From NCBI GenBank assembly GCA_041745535.1, contig JBGTIS010000311.1, positions 1 to 41,473 on the forward strand: 41,473 nt of DNA, in the 5' to 3' direction. The notes under the pieces were generated by a model. It ran no database searches, was not told the DNA's origin, and saw only the letters and a program-made list of their open reading frames with translations. This document shows positions 9,901-18,084 of this stretch, one piece after another (the stretch's first letter is position 1; every line of letters begins with the position of its first letter). This DNA is from JBGTIS01 sp041745535. GTDB taxonomy: Bacteria > Bacteroidota > Bacteroidia > Cytophagales > Cyclobacteriaceae. Both the position numbers and the translations under genes were made by a program.

Positions 9901-9936
9901 CATGTGGCAGAAATTTTGTTCGAAGCTTTAGTTTAG
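6925..9936 (+). CDS. FAD-linked oxidase fused to Fe-S/CCG reductase (D-2-hydroxyacid dehydrogenase, YdiJ type)
   Basis: At 1003 residues this matches the length and domain order of the E. coli YdiJ family. First comes an FAD-binding PCMH domain (about 28-260, with IPRTAGTSLAGQVVGNG and the GGMVGNNSCG loop). Next is an FAD-linked oxidase C-terminal domain (about 290-545, including HAGDGEIHLRP and SGEHGDGRLRGEF). A ferredoxin-like part follows, with Cys568, Cys574, Cys584 and the CxxCxxCxxxC cluster Cys630/633/636/640. A CCG domain closes the protein (HGHCHQKA near 901 and GCCGMAGSFG near 933). It oxidises a D-2-hydroxyacid such as D-lactate or D-2-hydroxyglutarate and passes electrons via Fe-S centres, probably to the quinone pool. 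The exact substrate cannot be read from sequence. Monocistronic, with a plausible promoter at 6855. Confidence 0.85.
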   Translation: MDIKYLEQLATLLQGKLHIDETMRMLFATDASAYQEMPLAVAFPETVDDLKKLIRFANEHKTSLIPRTAGTSLAGQVVGNGIVVDVSVYFNQILEINAEESWVRVQPGVIRDDLNQALEKFGLFFGPETSTANRAMIGGMVGNNSCGLHSPIYANTREHTLTLKGILSDGTETEFTSLTPQEFEDKCSGKTAASDLEASIYRQIKEQLSKKEVQQEIRNQFPKKEIKKRRNTGYAIDVLLDSEIFADGGEPFNLCKLIAGSEGTLFFITEIKLNCLPLPPTEVGVACLHFNSIEESLLGNIIAMEHGAGASEMMDHHIIERTRASLEYKKYTFFIVGEPKVLLMVEFARQTRQEVDQAINGMIEALKAKKLGFHYPILYGEDTKNAWNVRKAGLGLLGNKPGDYKAQPVIEDTAVSIYDLPAYIKEFNQILDRHGLSCVHYAHAGDGEIHLRPILNMKTEEGNRMFRTIAEEIARLVKKYQGSLSGEHGDGRLRGEFIAFMIGEKNYQLLKEIKQTWDPNYIFNPGKIVDAPPMDRHLRFMPGQVTPEFDTVFDFTENQGILRAAEQCNGSGDCRKSELSGGTMCPSYMATRNEKDTTRARANILRNFLTHSTKTNRFAHEEIKDVMDLCLSCKGCKSECPSNVDMAKLKAEFLQQYYDANGIPFRSKVIGNFGKLTALASLTPGLYNFVFTNSFTSKIIKKVLGFAPDRSMPLLHRTTLKKWYNAHKRNPSSTPVHANGMAFSSPAATEPAHKTDTGKKQGKVYLFCDEFTNYNDTDVGIKAILLLERLGYEVEIPQHVESGRGYLSKGMIRTAQKIAVKNIDALEGLISESTPLIGIEPSAILTFRDEYIDLTRGARQEAAKKIASHTYLFDEFISREIDLGNITKESFTKEKRLIKMHGHCHQKALASLVPTKKMLSLPENYEAHLIRSGCCGMAGSFGYEEEHYDVSMKIGELVLLPTVRQQPDNVIIAANGTSCRHQIKDGTKRKARHVAEILFEALV

Positions 9937-9972
9937 TACAAGAATTCTATCCATATTTTTTTAACTACTGGC

Positions 9973-10497
9973 ATGTTTCCAGAAATAATTACACCCAGAC
10001 TTCATTTAAAACGCATTACAGAAAACGATAAAGAACAGGTTTTTCAAGGACTTTCAAACGATCTGGTAACGCAATACTATGGCGTGGAATTTACTTCAAT
10101 GGTAGAAGTACAAATTCAAATGAACTGGTATGAGGTTTTGTTCGCGAAAGGAACGGGCATTTGGTGGGGGATTTTTTATCATGAAGCACCTCAGCTAATA
10201 GGTGCCTGTGGCTTTAACAGTTTGATAAAGCAGCATCAGAAAGCCGAAATTGGATTTTGGTTGCACCCCGACCACTGGGGCAAAAACCTGATGGGGGAAG
10301 CTTTGCCTTTTATTGTAGATTATGCTTTCTCTAAGCGGCAATCGCATCGTATTGAGGCTTTGGTAGAAACTGAAAACCATGCTTCCAAAGTTCTGCTAGA
10401 AAAGCTTAATTTCATGTACGAGGGTACTATGAAGGATTGTGAATTCAAAAAAAATAAATTTATTAGTCTGAATATATATGCGCTGCTGCGCCATTAG
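9973..10497 (+). CDS. GNAT N-acetyltransferase, RimJ/RimL type
   Basis: A 174-residue GNAT protein. The N-terminus (ITPRLHLKRITENDKEQVF) is typical of the RimJ/RimL group. The acetyl-CoA binding region is around residues 95-115 (EIGFWLHPDHWGKNLMGEAL), and the last conserved block reads VETENHASKVLLEKLNF. It transfers an acetyl group from acetyl-CoA to an amine, in this group often a protein N-terminus or a small molecule. The substrate is not predictable. It starts 36 bases after the dehydrogenase stop, so it may be read through from that gene, and it converges with the DUF1579 gene. Confidence 0.8.
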   Translation: MFPEIITPRLHLKRITENDKEQVFQGLSNDLVTQYYGVEFTSMVEVQIQMNWYEVLFAKGTGIWWGIFYHEAPQLIGACGFNSLIKQHQKAEIGFWLHPDHWGKNLMGEALPFIVDYAFSKRQSHRIEALVETENHASKVLLEKLNFMYEGTMKDCEFKKNKFISLNIYALLRH

Positions 10498-10522
10498 CAT
10501 GAGGTAAAACCTGTATGTTGAT

Positions 10523-11053
10523 TTATTTTCCCTTATCTGCCCTTTCGTACTGAATTTGCCAAAGCAGATTCCACGATGTGCCGCCGTCTTCTGAATTTTC
10601 CCAATCCCAGGTGAAAGAATTTTTCTGAATATCTTTAAAAACCATGCGCTGTACCCGTTTTTTTCCTTCTTTCTCAGAAATTTCTGTCATAAAAATTCTG
10701 TTATTGCCATCCCGTTTTCCCATAAAATTAAAATAACCACCCTGGTTGTCAGTCCAGGCCTGGTGCCACGATTGGGTTTGCGGGTTGAATACAGAAAGGC
10801 TCATGCCCTTAAATCCAGACATAGGTCCGGCATCGGTAGCTTCAAAATTTTCCTGAATTACTTTATTGTCCAGTATTTTCACAATACGATTGGTTCCTTT
10901 TCCTACAGCGCCATCCTGGCTTTTCCAGGTCAGGTTCCAGGTTCCCACCCAAAAATCAAAAAGGGTTTCTACAGGTGCTTCTGAATTGGGTATTTGCGCC
11001 ATCAAATTGATATTGAAGGCCAACAACCAAACCCATAAAACCTTAAATTTCAT
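10523..11053 (-). CDS. secreted DUF1579-like protein
   Basis: A 176-residue protein with a signal peptide (MKFKVLWVWLLAFNINLMAQ). The body matches the DUF1579/lipocalin-like pattern: FDFWVGTWNLTW near the start, then a Trp- and Gly-rich beta-barrel succession (SWHQAWTDNQGGYFNFMGKR, FTWDWENSEDGGTSWNLLW). The fold suggests a small periplasmic barrel that may bind a hydrophobic ligand. No function is established. It converges with the GNAT gene; its own promoter must lie in 11054-11213. Confidence 0.65.
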   Translation of the reverse strand: MKFKVLWVWLLAFNINLMAQIPNSEAPVETLFDFWVGTWNLTWKSQDGAVGKGTNRIVKILDNKVIQENFEATDAGPMSGFKGMSLSVFNPQTQSWHQAWTDNQGGYFNFMGKRDGNNRIFMTEISEKEGKKRVQRMVFKDIQKNSFTWDWENSEDGGTSWNLLWQIQYERADKGK

Positions 11054-11213
11054 ATGCCTGGAATTTTGATTATCAGTTTCAATATAAGAAAAATATTTGG
11101 CCGGAGCGAATGGTTGCTGCCACCAGGAAGTCAGGCGACATAAACCCCATGTTATATCATAACATACAGGCAGGCATCCTATTCCTTTTGTCTACTTGGT
11201 TAGGCGAAATATC

Positions 11214-12428
11214 TTACTTACGCCTTATTTCTTTTAGATGTTCTCTGGCTTTTTTGTGGATATCCTGCTTACGGTCAGCATACTTTTTTATCATCTGGTA
11301 ATAATCTTTGGCCAAATCATATTCTTCATCTTTTTCGGCAAATTCACCCAGGTTCAACAAAGAATATAAAAAGTACCCGGATTCGGTAGCACTAATGTCA
11401 GTAGCGAAATTCACCGCACGCTGGTAATAGTGTTTGGCCTGCTCATGGTCGCCCCGGGCCTCACTTACCTGTGCCAGAAAAAAAGCGGCATACCGGCCAC
11501 TGGTGGCTTCATAGCCTACCATTCCGCTGTCTATCTTGGCCAGAATATCCATAGAAACTTTTTCCGTTTCGTTATAACGCCCGCGGCTGTAAAGCAATCG
11601 CGCGTAATATCGTTCGAAGTAGGCATTATCAGGAAAAGTATGCACCAGATATTCTGACAACCGCATGGCTTCGTTGCGGTCTTCGTTTTCCTCATACAAA
11701 ATCCGCATTAGAAAATACTGGGCTTCCGTACGCGTGTAGAAAGCATTATTGGCTACGGTGCGCAATTGTTGTAATCCTAACTTTTTATCTCCATCGGGAA
11801 AGAACATCAGTACAGGCTTCAGAATCGGGTAATTTTCCGGTACCCATTCCGCATAATAATTATACAAGGCATCTCCAAAAAGCAATTCCGGGCTAAAATC
11901 TTCTTTGTTTTTACAAATATCAAGATACTTTAAAGCATTCTTCCCGGCCAGGGTAGCTTTGCTCCAGTCATGTCGTTCTGAATAGAGCCGGCCTTTAAAA
12001 GCATATCCGGCTGCCAGAAAAAAAGCGGCTTCAGGATCTTTCTCATTTTTATTGAACATAACCTCAGCATGATAGATAGCCGAATCCATGTAAGCGATAA
12101 ATTTATTGTCATATTCCGTATTATCCAGATCGGGAATAATTTTCCACCATTCGCTTAAGCCCAGCAAAAAATAGGGCAATGGATGAGTACTGTATTTTTG
12201 TTTGATCCAGCGGAATTGCCGTTCCGCTTTTTCAAATTTAAAATTATACATATCGTTCACAGCCTGGGTAGCTTCTACCTGTATGTTAATGTCTAGCAGC
12301 AAAGGTTTGCTCCCGTCATACTGATAAAACGACTGACTGTAAAGCTTTTCTATGCCAATCAGATTAAGAAAAATAAAAAACCCCCAACATTTATAACAAA
12401 CTAGTCTCATAACATTAGTTCTTGCCAT
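11214..12428 (-). CDS. exported tetratricopeptide-repeat protein
   Basis: A 404-residue alpha-helical protein with a hydrophobic N-terminal segment (CWGFFIFLNLIGIEKLYSQ) that looks like a signal peptide. A second ATG six codons in (12410) gives a better signal-peptide start (MRLVCYKC), so the real start may be there. TPR-like hairpins are visible around residues 55-80, 115-160, 265-300, 310-340 and 350-385 (for example YARLLYSRGRYNETEK and FFLAQVSEARGDHEQAKHYY). TPR proteins act as scaffolds; no catalytic domain is present. It is divergent from the DUF177/L32 operon, with 218 bases between them carrying both promoters. Confidence 0.7.
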   Translation of the reverse strand: MARTNVMRLVCYKCWGFFIFLNLIGIEKLYSQSFYQYDGSKPLLLDINIQVEATQAVNDMYNFKFEKAERQFRWIKQKYSTHPLPYFLLGLSEWWKIIPDLDNTEYDNKFIAYMDSAIYHAEVMFNKNEKDPEAAFFLAAGYAFKGRLYSERHDWSKATLAGKNALKYLDICKNKEDFSPELLFGDALYNYYAEWVPENYPILKPVLMFFPDGDKKLGLQQLRTVANNAFYTRTEAQYFLMRILYEENEDRNEAMRLSEYLVHTFPDNAYFERYYARLLYSRGRYNETEKVSMDILAKIDSGMVGYEATSGRYAAFFLAQVSEARGDHEQAKHYYQRAVNFATDISATESGYFLYSLLNLGEFAEKDEEYDLAKDYYQMIKKYADRKQDIHKKAREHLKEIRRK

Positions 12429-12611
12429 AGTAACAAACTATACGCAAAAATCATTTCTTTGGTATTTAATTTACATTATATGTATAAATAAAAGTAATTT
12501 TTTGTATAAAGTTCGTAGTTTCGGTAATTCATTCTGGATTATTTTTTCGTGTTAAAAATTATTATCCTACAGTAGAGTGGTATAAACTTTTAATAATTCA
12601 AATTATATCCT

Positions 12612-12619
12612 TAAATTTG
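12612..12619 (+). promoter_or_regulatory. putative -7 box (TAAATTTG) for the DUF177-rpmF-plsX operon
   Basis: TAAATTTG is an exact TAnnTTTG match, 27 bases before the GTG start of the DUF177 gene. No clear TTG -33 element is seen at the expected distance. It is the best candidate start of the long lipid/translation operon. Confidence 0.45.
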
Positions 12620-12646
12620 CAGACTTAAAAAAATAAGACCGAGGTT

Positions 12647-13186
12647 GTGAAGAATTTACATGAGTTTAATATTGGTATTTACAAACTGACCAATAAAGTT
12701 CATGAATATCAATTTAATATTGATTCTGATTTTTTTAAATATTTTGCCAGTAGCCCAATTGAAGAAGGGCAACTTGTCGCGGATATTACCCTGGACAAGC
12801 AGGAAACGCTGATCAGGATTACCTTTGATATTGAGGGAAGTATACAGTTGGTATGTGACAGAAGTCTTGAAAATTTCGATTATCCTGTTCATATAAAAAA
12901 ATCATTACTGTTTCAGTATGGTGAGGAGGAGACTGAACTAACAGACGAACTGATTATTATTACCCAAAATACCCATACCATCAACCTCGCTCAGTATATT
13001 TATGAGTTTATAGGAATAGAAGTTCCTATGAAAAAAATACATCCGGATTACCGGACCGATGACGATGATCTTCCTCTTAACCAGGGTGAGATTGTTTTTT
13101 CTACTGAAGATTCCGGCATGGATACTGAAAAAAATGAATCAGAAACTGATCCCAGGTGGGACAAATTAAAAAAGTTCAAACAATAG
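12647..13186 (+). CDS. DUF177 (YceD-like) protein
   Basis: A 179-residue acidic protein starting at GTG, with gagg immediately upstream. The core, with a CDRSLENFDYPV segment near residue 70 and an acidic C-terminal half, fits the DUF177/YceD family. Its gene precedes rpmF across most bacteria. In E. coli YceD, and in plants, the family is linked to 23S rRNA accumulation and ribosome assembly. The Cys pair seen in some members is reduced here to the single Cys of CDRSLE. It is the first gene of the operon, with L32 34 bases downstream. Confidence 0.8.
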   Translation: MKNLHEFNIGIYKLTNKVHEYQFNIDSDFFKYFASSPIEEGQLVADITLDKQETLIRITFDIEGSIQLVCDRSLENFDYPVHIKKSLLFQYGEEETELTDELIIITQNTHTINLAQYIYEFIGIEVPMKKIHPDYRTDDDDLPLNQGEIVFSTEDSGMDTEKNESETDPRWDKLKKFKQ

Positions 13187-13220
13187 AATTCAATATATAA
13201 ATCATTAATAAAAAAATAAA

Positions 13221-13415
13221 ATGGCGCATCCCAAACGGAAAATATCGAAAACCAGAAGAGATAAGCGAAGAACGCACCAAAAGTTAAAAGTTAGAAACAT
13301 AGCCATCGACCCTACCACAGGTGAACCGCATCTGTATCATAGAGCCCACTGGTATGAAGGTAAATTATATTATAAAGGCCAGGTAGTGCTTGAAAAAGAA
13401 GAAGTAACTGAATAA
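13221..13415 (+). CDS. rpmF: 50S ribosomal protein bL32, zinc-free form
   Basis: A 64-residue basic protein starting MAHPKRKISKTRRDKRRTH, the standard bL32 N-terminus. The region that holds the CxxC...CxxxxC zinc ribbon in C+ L32 proteins reads DPTTGEPHLYHRAHW and contains no cysteine at all. This is therefore the C- type, which folds without zinc. Location between DUF177 and plsX is the classic arrangement; plsX starts 1 base after the stop. Confidence 0.95.
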   Translation: MAHPKRKISKTRRDKRRTHQKLKVRNIAIDPTTGEPHLYHRAHWYEGKLYYKGQVVLEKEEVTE

Positions 13416-13416
13416 T

Positions 13417-14361
13417 ATGAAAATTGCATTAGATGCAATGGGTGGAGATTTCGCTCCCAAATCTACCATCGAAGGTGTCAAATTAGTTACTGAGAGTCTC
13501 TCTGAAGGCGACAAAATTGTTGTTGTGGGAGACCAGAAACAGTTAGAGAAATATCTGGAGGAATACCAGGTGGATGCTTCCCGGGTAGAAATTGTGCATG
13601 CCGACGAAATAATTGGCATGGAAGAACACCCTGCAAAAGCTTTTTCCCAAAAACCAAATTCAAGTGTAGCCATTGGCTTTAAATTGCTTAAAGATAAATA
13701 TGTAAACGCTTTTTGCAGTGCAGGCAATACGGGTGCCATGAGTGTAGGCGCTATGTTTAGTATAAAGCCTTTTGAGGGAATTATTCGCCCCGGCCTGGCC
13801 AGTTTTTCTCCCAGAGAAGATGGCAACCTGGGTGTAATTCTGGATGTAGGAGCCAATGCCGACTGCAAGCCTGATATGCTGATGCAGTTTGGAGAAATCG
13901 GAGCCGTATATGCCAAACACGTTCTAGGTTATGAAAACCCTAAAGTTGGGCTTATCAATTTGGGTGAAGAAGAACAAAAGGGCACTGTATTGACCCAGGC
14001 AGCTTATCAGCTTTTTAAGGAAAACAAAAAAATAAATTTCATCGGGAATATTGAGGGGCGCGACTTGTTCAGCAACAAATCTGATGTGATGGTCTGCAAT
14101 GGATTTACTGGTAACGTAGTATTAAAAATGGCGGAATCGATATACGACCTGTTGAAGAAAAGAGGTTTTTCCGATCCGTTCTTCGATAACTTTAACTATG
14201 AGGCCATTGGGGGAAGTCCTATTTTGGGCGTAAATGGCAATGTGGTTATCGGGCATGGCGTATCCAGTGGTTTGGCCATTAAAAATATGCTGCTTTTAGC
14301 ATTAAAAATGTCGGAAACGAACGTGCATCTCGCAATCAAAGCTGCCTTCGACAACCGCTAA
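13417..14361 (+). CDS. plsX: phosphate acyltransferase PlsX
   Basis: A 314-residue soluble enzyme beginning MKIALDAMGGDFAP, the PlsX signature. Further family blocks are SAGNTGAMSVGAM (about residue 104), DVGANADCKPDML (about 148) and FTGNVVLKMAES (about 229). It makes acyl-phosphate from acyl-ACP for PlsY in phospholipid synthesis and works at the membrane surface. Length is normal. It is translationally close to rpmF (1-base gap) and followed by fabH 41 bases later. Confidence 0.96.
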   Translation: MKIALDAMGGDFAPKSTIEGVKLVTESLSEGDKIVVVGDQKQLEKYLEEYQVDASRVEIVHADEIIGMEEHPAKAFSQKPNSSVAIGFKLLKDKYVNAFCSAGNTGAMSVGAMFSIKPFEGIIRPGLASFSPREDGNLGVILDVGANADCKPDMLMQFGEIGAVYAKHVLGYENPKVGLINLGEEEQKGTVLTQAAYQLFKENKKINFIGNIEGRDLFSNKSDVMVCNGFTGNVVLKMAESIYDLLKKRGFSDPFFDNFNYEAIGGSPILGVNGNVVIGHGVSSGLAIKNMLLLALKMSETNVHLAIKAAFDNR

Positions 14362-14402
14362 CTAATTTATTTAAGGATTTCCCATCCTACAAACTCTGTT
14401 TT

Positions 14403-15404
14403 ATGAATAAAAAAATAAGAGCCGTTATTACTGGCGTACACGGATATGTACCTGACTATATATTAACCAACAAAGAGTTGGAAACGATGGTCGATACCAG
14501 TGATGAATGGATCATTTCCCGCACTGGTATTAAAGAAAGAAGAATCTTAAAGGGTAAAGACCAGGGAACCTCTGTAATAGGTACCCATGCCGCTAAAGCT
14601 CTTTTGGAAAAAACCAACACCAACCCAAAGGATATTGATGCCATAATTTGCGCAACCAGTACACCTGATATGATTTTTCCCTCAACGGCTAATATCATTG
14701 GAGATAATATCGGCGCGAAAAATGCCTTTGGCTTTGACCTGCAGGCAGCCTGTTCTGGTTTTTTGTTTGCCTTAACCACAGGTTCGCAATACATCGAAAG
14801 CGGAACTTTTAAGAAAGTATTGGTAATAGGAGCAGATAAAATGTCTTCTATTATCGATTATAAGGATCGCGCTACCTGTATTATTTTTGGCGATGGCGGA
14901 GGTGCTATTTTACTGGAACCCACTACCGAATATATGGGCCTTATCGACTCGCATCTGCGTTCCGATGGTTCCGGCGCTCCTTATTTGCACCTGAAAGCAG
15001 GCGGAAGCCGCCGGCCGGCCTCACCGGAAACCCTTGCTGCCAGAGAACACTTTGTGTACCAGGAAGGTGGTATGGTATTTAAGTTTGCCGTAACCCATAT
15101 GGCAGATGTCGCGGTTAAAGTAATGGAAAGAAATAATTTAACGCCAGACACGGTAGACTGGCTGGTACCTCATCAGGCTAACAAGCGCATTATTAGCGCG
15201 ACTGCTGAGCGTATGGGCCTAAACAGCGAAAAAATCATGATTAATATTGACAGGTATGGCAACACCACCAGCGGTACCATTCCACTTTGCCTGTGGGATT
15301 ACGAATCGAAACTACGAAAAGGGGATAACCTGATTTTGGCCGCGTTTGGTGGTGGCTTTACCTGGGGTGCCTCCTACATCATCTGGGGCTACGACCCTTT
15401 ATAA
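14403..15404 (+). CDS. fabH: beta-ketoacyl-ACP synthase III FabH
   Basis: A 333-residue thiolase-fold condensing enzyme that starts fatty-acid synthesis by joining acyl-CoA to malonyl-ACP. The catalytic triad is complete: Cys117 in QAACSGF, His257 in VPHQANKR, Asn287 in RYGNTTSGT. The C-terminal GGGFTWGASYIIW motif is standard. In this phylum FabH may accept branched primers, but primer choice cannot be read here. Sits between plsX and efp in the operon. Confidence 0.96.
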   Translation: MNKKIRAVITGVHGYVPDYILTNKELETMVDTSDEWIISRTGIKERRILKGKDQGTSVIGTHAAKALLEKTNTNPKDIDAIICATSTPDMIFPSTANIIGDNIGAKNAFGFDLQAACSGFLFALTTGSQYIESGTFKKVLVIGADKMSSIIDYKDRATCIIFGDGGGAILLEPTTEYMGLIDSHLRSDGSGAPYLHLKAGGSRRPASPETLAAREHFVYQEGGMVFKFAVTHMADVAVKVMERNNLTPDTVDWLVPHQANKRIISATAERMGLNSEKIMINIDRYGNTTSGTIPLCLWDYESKLRKGDNLILAAFGGGFTWGASYIIWGYDPL

Positions 15405-15480
15405 TTTATTTCTTTTAATAAGTTTTTTTCAAATACTAATCTTTTTAAATTCCCCGCAGGATAATTAATAGTTACATCCC

Positions 15481-16044
15481 ATGGCAACTACAGCAGATTT
15501 TAAAAACGGCCTTTGTATTGAGTTTAACAATGACCTATACACCATCGTGGAATTTCAGCATGTTAAGCCTGGAAAAGGCGGTGCTTTTGTACGCACCAAA
15601 CTTAAAAGTTTAAAAACAGGCAAAGTAATAGAAAATACTTTCAACGCCGGGGTAAAAGTAACTACTGCCCGTATTGAAAGAAGACCCCACCAGTATATTT
15701 TTAAAGATGATTATGGCTATCATTTTATGGATAGTAATACCTTTGAGCAAATTATTATCCAGGAAGATATGATTGACGCACCGGAATTTCTTAGCGACGG
15801 ACAGGAAGTAGAAGTGATTGTGCATGACGAAACAGAAACGGTATTGGGTTGTGAGCTACCTCCGTTTGTAGAATTAACCATTACCTATGCTGAACCTGGT
15901 ATAAAAGGCGATACGGCGACCAATGCCACCAAACCTGCCACACTGGAAACAGGCGCTATTATTCAGGTTCCGTTATTCATTGACCAGGACGAAAGAATCA
16001 GGGTTGATACAAGAACAAAATCTTACTCAGAACGAGTAAAATAG
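15481..16044 (+). CDS. efp: elongation factor P
   Basis: A 187-residue three-domain EF-P. The tip loop at residues 28-36 reads VKPGKGGAF, so the residue that contacts the peptidyl-tRNA is Lys32 (K-type, not the Arg type). The C-terminal signature (IQVPLFIDQDERIRVDTRT) is present. EF-P relieves ribosome stalling at polyproline. No EpmA/EpmB-type modification gene is in this window. The 76-base leader after fabH is AT-rich and could hold a further promoter. Confidence 0.95.
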   Translation: MATTADFKNGLCIEFNNDLYTIVEFQHVKPGKGGAFVRTKLKSLKTGKVIENTFNAGVKVTTARIERRPHQYIFKDDYGYHFMDSNTFEQIIIQEDMIDAPEFLSDGQEVEVIVHDETETVLGCELPPFVELTITYAEPGIKGDTATNATKPATLETGAIIQVPLFIDQDERIRVDTRTKSYSERVK

Positions 16045-16129
16045 TAAATAAAAGTATTTGTTGGATTCGAAAATCAGGTTTTTTAACTATCAACTTAACC
16101 CTGATGTAACCACAAACCTAATTAAAATT

Positions 16130-16636
16130 ATGAAAGCAAAAGAAATTCAGGACCTTCTAGACTTCATTGCTAAATCCGGATTAGAGGTAGTGAACATAGA
16201 AACTGAGGAAATTAAATTAAAGGTAAAGAAAAGAGTAGGAAATAAAATTGTAACTACCAGCAAATCGCATCCTGCCATTGCCATGCCGCACGATTCTACC
16301 AGCCTGATTAACGCGGTTGGTTATCCTACTATTTCCACTGACTCGCCCAGTAACGAAGAGGAAGAAAACTCCAAAGGTCAGGGTTCAGAACATAAATATC
16401 TGACTATTAAATCGCCTATGATTGGTACTTTCTACCGCTCATCCAGTCCGGATGCCAAACCCTTTATTGAAATAGGCGATAAAGTGAGTGTAGGACAAAC
16501 GGTTTGTATTGTAGAAGCGATGAAACTTTTCAATGAAATTGAATCTGAAATTTCTGGAAAAGTTATTAAAATTCTTATTGAAGATTCCTCACCTGTAGAG
16601 TATGATCAGCCACTTATTATGATCGATCCTTCATAA
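16130..16636 (+). CDS. accB: acetyl-CoA carboxylase biotin carboxyl carrier protein
   Basis: The frame opens further upstream (TTG at 16058), but the ATG at 16130 gives MKAKEIQDLLDFIAKSG, the usual BCCP N-terminus, and a normal length of 168 residues; the extra 24 residues look non-native. The C-terminal biotinyl domain has the EAMKL biotinylation motif (Lys in VEAMKLFNEIESE) and ends with PVEYDQPLIMID. It carries carboxybiotin between AccC and the carboxyltransferase. A linker rich in Ser/Thr/Pro separates the two parts. accC follows 69 bases on. Confidence 0.95.
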   Translation: MKAKEIQDLLDFIAKSGLEVVNIETEEIKLKVKKRVGNKIVTTSKSHPAIAMPHDSTSLINAVGYPTISTDSPSNEEEENSKGQGSEHKYLTIKSPMIGTFYRSSSPDAKPFIEIGDKVSVGQTVCIVEAMKLFNEIESEISGKVIKILIEDSSPVEYDQPLIMIDPS

Positions 16637-16705
16637 GCCATATACAAGCCTGTATCGGCTTTTTGTTATATGGAGCAATTATTACAATTTGTAACCTGAA
16701 GAACG

Positions 16706-18055
16706 TTGTTTAAAAAAATATTAATAGCCAACCGAGGCGAAATAGCCCTGAGAATTATCCGCACCTGTAAAGAAATGGGCATCAGAACAGTAGCTGTTTA
16801 TTCTACTGCCGACCGCGATAGCCTTCATGTACGATTTGCCGACGAAGCCGTATGCATTGGTCCACCACCCAGCAGGTCTTCTTACCTGAGCATGCCTAAT
16901 ATTATTGCCGCTGCCGAAATTACCAATGCTGATGCCATTCATCCGGGATATGGTTTTTTGTCGGAGAATGCTGAGTTTTCAAGAATATGTCAGGAATATG
17001 AAATCAAATTTATTGGTGCTTCTCCTGATATGATCAATAAAATGGGCGATAAAGCTACAGCGAAAGCCACCATGAAGGCCGCTGGTGTACCTACCATTCC
17101 AGGTTCTGAGGGCTTACTCGAAAGCATAGAATCCGGATTAGTTATCGCCAAAAAAGTAGGGTACCCTGTAATCTTAAAAGCTACAGCTGGCGGGGGTGGC
17201 CGGGGTATGCGGATTGTAAAAAATGAAAGCGGTTTTAAAAAAGCCTGGGATGAAGCCTTTCAGGAAGCTGAGGCTGCTTTTGGTAACGGACGGCTATACC
17301 TAGAAAAATTTGTTGAGGAACCCCGCCACATTGAAATACAGATTGTAGGTGATAAAACGGGTCGGGTTTGTCATCTTTCAGAAAGAGATTGCTCTATACA
17401 GCGCCGCCACCAGAAATTGCTGGAAGAAACCCCCTCGCCTTTTATTGACCAGGAATTACGTGAAAAAATGGGACAGGCAGCAATTTCAGGAGCAAAGTCA
17501 ATTAATTATGAAGGTGCTGGCACCATTGAGTTTTTGGTAGATAAACACAAAAACTTTTACTTTATGGAGATGAACACCCGGATACAGGTGGAACATCCTA
17601 TTACCGAAGAAGTTACTAAGTTTGACCTGATTAAAGAGCAAATTAAAGTAGCCGCCGGCATAAAAATCTCTGGCCGCAACTATTTTCCTGACCAGCATGC
17701 CATCGAGTGCCGTATTAATGCTGAAGACCCTTCCAAAGGATTCCGCCCGAGTCCGGGAAGAATTACTAATTTGCATATTCCCGGAGGACATGGCATACGT
17801 GTCGACACCCATGTGTATGCAGGCTATACCATTCCACCCAATTATGATTCAATGATTGCCAAGCTTATCGCCTCTGGCCAAAGTCGTGAAGAAGCCATTG
17901 TTAGAATGAAAAGAGCCCTGGAGGAATTCGTGATCGAAGGAGTAAAAACTACAATTCCATTTCATATTAAGCTGATGGATGACAAAAAATTCAGATCCGG
18001 AAAGTTTACCACTGCTTTTATGGATACGTTTGACCTTTCAAATCTTGAGTTGTAG
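16706..18055 (+). CDS. accC: acetyl-CoA carboxylase biotin carboxylase subunit
   Basis: A 449-residue biotin carboxylase from a TTG start giving MFKKILIANRGEIALRII, the exact family N-terminus. The ATP-grasp glycine loop (AGGGGRGMR, about residue 165), the ERDCSIQRRHQK block and the catalytic MNTRIQVEHPITEEV block are all intact. It carboxylates the biotin of AccB using bicarbonate and ATP, the first step of malonyl-CoA formation. It is the last gene of the operon and converges with a minus-strand exonuclease. The carboxyltransferase genes accA/accD are not in the window. Confidence 0.96.
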   Translation: MFKKILIANRGEIALRIIRTCKEMGIRTVAVYSTADRDSLHVRFADEAVCIGPPPSRSSYLSMPNIIAAAEITNADAIHPGYGFLSENAEFSRICQEYEIKFIGASPDMINKMGDKATAKATMKAAGVPTIPGSEGLLESIESGLVIAKKVGYPVILKATAGGGGRGMRIVKNESGFKKAWDEAFQEAEAAFGNGRLYLEKFVEEPRHIEIQIVGDKTGRVCHLSERDCSIQRRHQKLLEETPSPFIDQELREKMGQAAISGAKSINYEGAGTIEFLVDKHKNFYFMEMNTRIQVEHPITEEVTKFDLIKEQIKVAAGIKISGRNYFPDQHAIECRINAEDPSKGFRPSPGRITNLHIPGGHGIRVDTHVYAGYTIPPNYDSMIAKLIASGQSREEAIVRMKRALEEFVIEGVKTTIPFHIKLMDDKKFRSGKFTTAFMDTFDLSNLEL

Positions 18056-18084
18056 TTTCAGATTGACGCTATGTACAACAGAGC

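Noticed and set aside
16058..16129. Longer accB from the TTG at 16058
   Set aside because: Adds 24 residues not seen in BCCP proteins; the ATG at 16130 restores the standard N-terminus.
16646..16665. Short hairpin with T5 between accB and accC
   Set aside because: Only a 5-bp stem (aagcc/ggctt), inside an operon that should be co-transcribed; an overlapping alternative fold is equally good.
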